DNA from: Nigrospora sphaerica
Taxonomy: Eukaryota > Ascomycota > Sordariomycetes > Amphisphaeriales > Apiosporaceae
Length of the DNA: 64,000 nucleotides
NCBI GenBank assembly: GCA_018287875.1
Contig: JAGVVL010000013.1
Location: 434,001 to 498,000 of the forward strand
Direction: 5' to 3'
The stretch's first letter is position 1; the number at the start of each line of letters is the position of its first letter. A program made the translations under genes and the position numbers. Shown piece after piece: positions 57,601 through 64,000 of the stretch. The notes under the pieces are model-generated. The model searched no databases. It saw only the letters and a list, made by a program, of their open reading frames with translations, and was not told the origin of the DNA.

Positions 57601-59796
57601 AATTTGCCGTGGATGTGCTCGACGAGGTTGTGGACGTCCTGGACGCTGCCCTGGTTAAAGGGCAGGAGAACGAGCTCGGCGCCCGGCTTGGCTACGTCGG
57701 CGTACATCTTGGAGATGACGGCCCTGTTCTCGCGCGTCATCCGGCCTGTTGTCATGGCGACACAGCACCCGGCCTGCAGCAGGAGGCGCGCAAGAGTGAA
57801 CCCGATGGAGCCCTGCCCGGCCCCAATGATCAGCGTGGTACCCTCGACGGGAAGCTCGCCGCCGATGCCGAAGCGCCACTCGGCCTCGTGCAGCTGCCTC
57901 GTCAGCTGAACGTTGACCTCCCACGCCTGGCCGTTCGGGGTCGAGATGCTGACGGGCACGGCTGTGCCCGGCTGACGCGGCAGATTCGCGTCTTCGCTCT
58001 TGGTCGAGGGCGGCGTTGAAGAGCAGGTGTCCCAAGGGCTCATGTCGTCGGATTGTGTCACAGAGGCCGAGGTGGCGGGCGCAGTAATGGGGACCTCCTC
58101 GAACGTGGCGTGGCCGGTGTCGGAAATGACGGTCCGCGGCACTGTCTTCCGGCTGGGTTGAATGTAGTGTCGTGCCTCGGTGTGCAACTGGTGGTTCTCC
58201 TCAGCCAGGACGCCGTGGAGCAGGAGAGAACAAGCGGCGGATGCCGGGCTGCCGGCCTCGTTCTTCTCCCACCGCTCGAGAAGAAACTCGGCGCAGCGGA
58301 CGAGGCGTGCCGTCTTGCGCTTCCGCAGCCGCCTGCTCTCGGCCTGCACCCATGCCTCGAGATCCTCCTCGGGCGAGGCGGCGGAGCGCGCCATGATGGC
58401 CGACAGCGTCACGTAGAGGTCCTGAATGGCCCAGTTCCAGCCGGACTGATACCGGTACACCATCTCGGGCCGGAAGTACGGCTTCGTCCCCGCTACGAAC
58501 TCAGGACCGAGCTCGTAAGCTAGGTGGTTGGCGCTCTCGGCGCTATCCGCTGCCTCCACCGACGCCGCCTCTTCTTCCTGGGAAGGGAAGTGCTTTGCCA
58601 TGAGTGTAGAGAGCTCCTGTGCAAATTTGGCCAGCTGCGGGCTGCTCGTCACGGCCTCGCCCTGGGTGCCCGGGCCTTGCGGTTGTTGCTGCCCGCTGGA
58701 CTGCGACAGGGGCTGGAGACCTCGGGCTTGCATGTACGCGCCAACCCACTGGGCGACTAGCGACCACGACTCCTTTTCTGACAGCTTCGTGGCTATTTCA
58801 TCAAAGCTCACCGTCAAGAACAGTGTGTCCTGGTGGCCCTTCTTCAGACCGTACGAGAACTCAAGATGGGCACGGAGCTTGGAGACCGAGACGGACGGTG
58901 CTAGCTTGGCCGAGACCTTTTTGTTGAGCCACTCAATCAAGTAGGACCCCAGCTTGCCTGGATACGCCGGTTGCAGCTCCTGGCAAAGCTCAGAAAGGGC
59001 CATGGCCTCGACGGCGTCGGGCAGCTGGCCGAATTCCGCGGCGAGGTTGCCGACGATTTCATTCTGCAGCGAGGACCGGCCTGCATTCCATCCATCCCAA
59101 TTAGCACCTCTCTTTGCCGCTTGAGCAGACGATCTCAAACGAAAAAGTCGAATGGTGTTCTCAAGGGGCGCTGTAAACACACACCTTTTGATAGAAACTT
59201 GATCGATTGCGTAATGTCCAGATCAGCCCTGGCCACCTTGAGTCCGGACGCCACAATCGCCAACAACGCAACAGCTGCCGTGGGAGGCACGTCCTCAATC
59301 GTTGCTGCGGCTACCGCCGCTTGCGCAACAGTAGCCGTAACAGGGACCGGGACGGCGGGGGGGGTCACAGGGGTTGTCTCGGTGGGCTTCACGCTCTCGT
59401 CGTCCTCCGCCTCGGCATCGCTCTCGGGTTCCGGCTCGGATGCCTTGCGGATTGCCTCCAGCTCGTCATTGAACGTCAGACATTCCGGAAGCGCATCGGC
59501 CTGAAGAGCGGACTGTGCCAGCGTCTTCTGCATCATGGTAGCGAGAGTGGCTGAAGGTCCGATCTCAACGAAGCGCTGGTCTTGGTAACCCATGCCGAGC
59601 AGCGAGTCCTGTGTGGTAATCCTGCCGGCACAAGTCAGTGAATGTCCGATATCGGAATGCCGCTATCGCGGGGCGGTGCGCACCATTGAACTGGCGACGA
59701 AAGCTGGTATTCGAGCAGTGCCACGACCAATTCGTACGCCAAGGCATCCTCAGCCTGCGGGTTGCCTGCGGTCGACTCCACGTTCCCCCGCGCCAT
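54696..59796 (-). CDS. Fatty acid synthase alpha subunit without PPT domain (three exons)
   Basis: Exons 59796-59684, 59621-59185 and 59080-54696 encode 1644 residues. The introns are 62 and 104 nt, and the second has GCTAAT 18 nt before its CAG end. Domains: N-terminal part of the malonyl/palmitoyl transferase (LVVALLEYQLSSPVQW, RFVEIGPSATLA, 1-75); acyl carrier protein with KGRSSLQNEI, Ser186 the likely phosphopantetheine site; ketoreductase with GAGQGSIG (about 603-610) and Tyr755 in LYAEGK; ketosynthase with Cys1229 (GTCATSLES), His1460 (SLHGTA) and His1501 (KSVIGHG). The protein ends just after the conserved LMDPRAR at the ketosynthase end. Canonical fungal alpha subunits run to about 1880 residues, with a C-terminal phosphopantetheinyl transferase. 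The partner beta subunit is not in the window. It would make a fatty acyl chain, perhaps a starter unit for a secondary metabolite. Transfer or recent truncation are both possible. Confidence 0.88.
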
Positions 59797-60668
59797 CGCC
59801 GTCGAGGTGAAGGGTTTGTTAACGGGAAAAGAAACGGACGGCCAAGAGAAACGCTCTTCCAACGCGTTGTTTGGCTCCTGGTTAGGTACAAATCGACTGG
59901 TCCGGCACGCCGAGAAGCTTGTGTACGCCAGACCCGTTTGCAAAACGACATATGCCCGGTAAAGTATCGGATCGCGAGGCTTGAGAGGTCAGCGAGCCCA
60001 TCATACCGTTGCGCAGCATCTGTGGGTCGGGAAGTGCCAGACGCTTGGATCCTCGGCGGCAAGTCTTCCACTGGGCTATCCTGTGTACAGAGACCCCAAG
60101 AGACAACAAGTGGTGCACCCCCAGAGCGCCGTTGAAGCGGTGGCTCTACCGATCTAGGTCGTCCCACCCGTCGAGACTGAAGGCGGACTTTTCTGTTAAG
60201 CAAAGACCAGGCAACTGATGGCATGCAAGGAACTCAAGCGCCCTTGCAGCACTACCTGCCTGACCACGCAAGTCACCACGCTGCATGCCGTTCGTGGTCT
60301 GCTCTGCGACGTCTCAAGTCGCACCAGGCTGCGTGGGGTTAGCGGAGAGCAGCGGCATTGGCACCAGACGAGTCGGTGGCACCACGGCATTACACGCCCG
60401 TGCCTAGACCCCGCGCAATCCCCGCAATAGGTGGCACCACCCTAGAATGGAGCGGCTCTGTTACCGAATACAAGAAACTCAAGGTCGAGCCCCTCTACCG
60501 CCCCGCACCACGATTATGCTAACGTGTTCCTAAAGAAACTTAGATGATGAGCAAATCCAGTTTACATAAAATAAGTAATAGAGGATTATATATGATATAA
60601 AATAAAGTGTTTATAGTTATATTTATAACTTTACTTACGAATTTAGTTTTAAAATATGAGTTATTATA
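59797..60668. other. Upstream region of the FAS alpha gene
   Basis: No recognisable gene. Short open frames on both strands up to 60430 look incidental. From about 60540 the DNA is AT-rich up to the pogo element. This should hold the FAS alpha promoter; no specific factor site stands out to me. Confidence 0.5.
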
Positions 60669-62528
60669 ACGTAGGTGCCACCCGTGTGGCGCACCCAACC
60701 AAGTGGCGCACCTACTGCTAAATCGCGATCGATCAACTTCACGACATTACACATCCACAAATAAAAATGGCTGCCTCTTCTCAAGAAGCTCAATTAATCC
60801 TTGCTATCCAATCTTTTAAAAATAACCCTCAAAGTAGCCGCCGAGCGACCGCGAAGATCTACAACGTCCTAGAAACCACCCTACGTCGAAGAATAGCCGG
60901 CACGCCTTCAAAGGCCGAGCAAGGCAGCGCAACTTCTCGATTAACGAGACTAAAAGAAAGGGTGATTATTGAATACATAATTGACCTGGATTCGCGAGGG
61001 TTCTCACCCCGGCTACGCGACATGGAAGATATAGCCAATGTTATTGCCGAGGCGCGTGACGCGTCACGCGTCGGAACGTATTGGGCCTCAAACTTTATTA
61101 AGCGATAACCACAGCTGAAAACGCGTCTTTCGTGTGTATACGACTACCAGAGGGCCCTCTGCGAGGATCCTGAAAAGATTGCGGCTTAGTTCGAGCTTTT
61201 CCGTAGTATAAAAGCAAAGTTCGGTATCCTCGACGACGATCTGTATAACTTCGACGAGACCGGCTTTATAATAGGCTAGATCGCGTCCTTTATAGTCGTT
61301 ACGGGTGCTGATTACGGCGGGAAACGAAAGAAGATCCAGCTTGGTAACCGGGAATAGGCTACCGCGATCTAAGGCGTATATGCGGATGGCTGGTGCGTCC
61401 CGCCGTTTATAACGGTAAAGGGCAAGACTTATCTCGCGAACTAGTACGCCGACAGCACCCTACCACGCGACTGGGTAATCAAACCGACCTTAAATAGATA
61501 GACCAGCAACGAGATAGGCTTAGACTGGGTTCGGCATTTCGATAAACACACGGCGTCGCGTATAAAAGGTCAATATCGGTTATTAGTGATCGACAGGCAC
61601 GAGAGCCACGTTTCGGCCGATTTCCAGGCTTTCTGTAGGGAGAAGAACATCATCACGATCTCTATGCCTCCGCACTTGTCGCATCTTCTTTAGCCACTTA
61701 ATGTTGGGTGTTTTGGTCTACTAAAGCGGGCGTACGGTCGCGAGATCGAAGGGTTTATAAAATCGCATATAAACCACATCACAAAGGCTAAGTTTCTTAT
61801 CGCCTTCCAGGCCGCATTTTTAAAGGTCTTTACACCCGACAATGTTAAGGCCGGATTTAAAGGAGCCGGTATAGTTCCTCTCGACCTAGATAGGGTCATA
61901 TCGAAGCTCGATGTGAAGTTGTCGACGCCTTCGCTAATAAGGAGCCTCACAGCCGCGACTATCCCATGGGCCTCTTAAACGCTGTATAACCCGACCGAGG
62001 CGACTTTATAGACGGACTTTATTAAAAGCCGAGTCCGCCGTCATTAGGGAAGCTCACTGACACCGATTTTATCGGCAGTTAACCAGATTACGAAGGGTAC
62101 GATAGCGATTATACACGAGAATGCCCTCTTAAAGGCTGAGATCCGTTACCTTCGAGAAGCAAATATCGGCCTCGCTAAACATCGCAGGGCAAAGAAAACA
62201 CATATAAGGCAAGGGGGAACACTTACTATCGCCGAAGGACAAGATCTTATAGATCAAATGGATGCGGATACACAGTTGAGGGAGGAAACGCGTGCGGGTA
62301 GTAGTCGTGCAAGGATAGCGCAGCCGCGCGAAAGGCGCTGTGGCATCTGCGGAAAGACCGGTCATAATGCGCGCACCTGTGTAATGGTTAAAGAAACATC
62401 CGAAGAGTAGGATTCCGATCAGTTTAGATTGATTTAAGGCGGTTTGGTTGAGTAATCGATTGATTAGTCGCGAGAGTGCTCTAAGGTGCGCCACTTGGTT
62501 GGATGCGCCACATGGATGGCACCTACGT
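60669..62528 (+). mobile_element. Full-length pogo/Fot1-type transposon (Fot-D), 1860 bp
   Basis: Inverted ends ACGTAGGTGCCACCCGTGTG and ACGTAGGTGCCATCCATGTG (reading inward), with a subterminal CCAACCAAGTGGCGCACC, and TA at 60667-60668 and 62529-62530. Different inverted repeats from Fot-A/B, but related to Fot-C. It lies between the FAS alpha gene and the exporter gene. Confidence 0.92.
60767..62410 (+). pseudogene. Pogo/Fot1 transposase with zinc knuckle, broken by stops
   Basis: One uninterrupted frame of 547 codons, MAASSQEAQLILAIQSF to a TAG at 62408-62410, containing about a dozen nonsense codons and no frameshift. The psq helix-turn-helix (1-50) precedes a CENP-B-type region (60-110). 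The DDE_1 domain follows: YNFDETGF (first Asp), LLVIDRHESHV (second Asp) and NVKAGFKGAGIVPLD (third region). Near the C-terminus lies CGICGKTGHNARTC, a CCHC knuckle typical of this transposase branch. The first 113 residues are still open. Confidence 0.85.
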
Positions 62529-62790
62529 TATAACTTCTTTCTATTTAAACTTTAAAAATTTAACGTTAAAAAAGAAAGAAAACATTTAATTTATTTATCA
62601 TTTAGGTAAACGTTCCTTATAGAGAAAGAAAAAGAAGGATAACTTTTAAACCGTAAAAGTGAAAAGAAACGTTTTTATATAAAAACTTAAAGATAGTATT
62701 GTCTTAAATCATTTTTAATCAGCTGCGTGTGAAAAATTCCCACTACCTACCAGGCCCTCTTTATGATGAATTGGATTGACGGCATCGTCA
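62529..62790. other. AT-rich 3' flank of the exporter gene
   Basis: Very AT-rich with A- and T-runs. It probably contains the exporter's 3' untranslated region. No coding frame. Confidence 0.5.
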
Positions 62791-64000
62791 CTACGCGAGC
62801 ATAACTGGCTCGGCCTCACCCTTGTCTTCTTTGATGCTCTTCCACTCGAAAAAGAGGGTGGCCAGGAATGCGCCAAGGCCCAAGCCTAGGCTAACCTTGG
62901 AGGTGTCCTGGAGAGCCAGCGTGTAAGCGGCCAGCACCGAAGGCCAGGAGTCGGCCTGGCCAGCATTCTCAAGAGCCTGCTTCAGCGCCGCCGCGCCCGT
63001 CTGAAAGACCAATGACGGGCTCACCGAGGGCGCCAGCCTACGCAACGCCACCGATAGGCTGCTCTGGAAGACGGCCTGGCCGATCTGGAGGAATATGGTG
63101 CCTCCCATGGACTGGAAGAAGATTAGGGTTGAGGTCCCGACGGGGATGTCGTCTTGGGCGAGCACCGCCTGCACGGCGGTCTGGGGGACCTGGAAGCCCG
63201 CGCCCAAGCCCGCGCCAGCTAGAACCTGGAAGCCGATCCAGGTGGCGTCCGGCATGGTGGCGTCGTACGTGGTGATGAGGCCGGCACCGACGACGAACAG
63301 GACAGTGCTGCCGATCAGGAAGGGCGTGTAGAAGCCAAAGGTGGTGACGAGGCCACCCGTGATGGCCGATGAGATGACGAGGCCGATCAGCATGGGCAGT
63401 AGTTGGATGCCCGACGTCAAGGCCGAAGACCCCCGGACGCTCTGGAAGAAGATGGGGAGGTAGTACATGAAGAGGTAGGCCGAGCTGCCAAAGAGGGCGA
63501 CGAAGACGGAGCCAGCGGCCACGGTCCGCTGGCACACAATGCGCGGCGGCAGTGTGGCCTTCTCGCCGAGCCAAATTTGCAATCCGATGAAGGCGATGAG
63601 GATGATGATAAAACCGACGAGGAGCCCGATTATGGTCCCACTGTTCCACGAGTACTCTTTGCCGCCCCACTGCGGGACTAGTAGCAGCATGACGATGGCT
63701 GCGGTGAGCAGGCCCGCGCCTGGGAGGTCGAGTTCGCGGATACGAGTCAGGATGGGTTTCCGCGGGTCGGCCCCGGGTGTCGGCGGCAGATTGAGCAGGA
63801 CGAGCACGATAACCGCGGCGACGGCACCTATGGGAAGGCTTTGACGCGGCCGAGTCAGTATTTCAGCGCGCAAAAGTCCAGGGGCCAGGGCAGGCCGAAA
63901 AGCTCGACTAGAAGAAAAAACGGGGCCGTGGCCCCAAACAGGCGACTTACTTGATGTAAAAGCACCAGCGCCACGTCAGATGATCTGTGAAGACGCCGCC
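62791..64000 (-). CDS. MFS multidrug-type exporter (DHA2, 14-TM), 3' part
   Basis: Partial at the window edge. Exon 64000-63951 encodes GGVFTDHLTWRWCFYI and exon 63838-62791 continues NLPIGAVAAV to the stop. The 112-nt intron starts GTAAGT and has CTGAC near its end. WRWCFYINLPIG is the signature after TM5-6 of the DHA2 drug:proton antiporters. About nine further hydrophobic segments follow, including WIGFQVLAGAGLGAGFQVPQT and LGLGLGAFLATLFFEW, with a charged tail KEDKGEAEPVMLA. Perhaps 365 of about 550 residues are present. It would sit in the plasma membrane or vacuole membrane and export small molecules by proton exchange. It is transcribed in the same direction as the FAS alpha gene, with a pogo element between. 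Intact as far as seen. Confidence 0.88.

Noticed and set aside
54696..59180. FAS alpha starting at a GTG at 59180
   Set aside because: That position lies within intron 2; the conserved transferase and carrier-protein sequence upstream in two further exons shows the real start at 59796.
59565..60224. 219-codon minus frame upstream of FAS alpha
   Set aside because: Overlaps FAS exon 1 in another frame, has no domain, and does not join FAS by a sensible splice.

Overview
The window looks like a chromosome segment of a filamentous ascomycete (Pezizomycotina). The intact genes have short GT-AG introns of 49-112 nt with CTGAC or CTAAC-like branch sites. The retroelements carry stop codons almost only where TGG became TAG or TGA and CAG/CAA became TAG/TAA. 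These are TpG to TpA and CpA to TpA changes, the signature of repeat-induced point mutation (RIP). No species can be named from the sequence alone.

Layout. 1-13345: a Fot1/pogo-type DNA transposon (minus strand) split by two head-to-tail copies of a non-LTR retrotransposon (LINE-A, Tad-like, with RNase H). The second copy carries a 344-bp solo LTR. 13348-22096: host island with two short-chain dehydrogenase/reductase (SDR) genes. The second is split by a 4.86-kb LINE-B copy that appears to lie inside an intron. 22097-26745: another LINE-B, 5'-truncated. 27088-28947: full-length Fot1/pogo element. 28950-30813: gene-poor host-like DNA. 30814-35676: the best-preserved LINE-B. 35677-37466: truncated pogo element. 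37701-54420: a Russian-doll nest. A solo LTR holds a LINE-B, which holds a Ty1/copia element. The copia element in turn holds a Tc1 transposon (in its 5' LTR), a 475-bp TRIM-like mini-LTR element (in its leader), another LINE-B (in RNase H) and a GC-rich antisense spliced gene. 54421-64000: host DNA with a fatty acid synthase alpha subunit that lacks the C-terminal PPT domain, a pogo element (60669-62528), and the 3' end of an MFS/DHA2 exporter running off the window.

The host genes (two SDRs, a PPT-less FAS alpha subunit, a 14-TM-type exporter) are the sort found in a secondary-metabolite locus that transposons have broken up and spread out. That link is inference. No polyketide synthase, FAS beta subunit or pathway regulator is visible here. 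Target-site duplications define most insertions and give a relative order of events.
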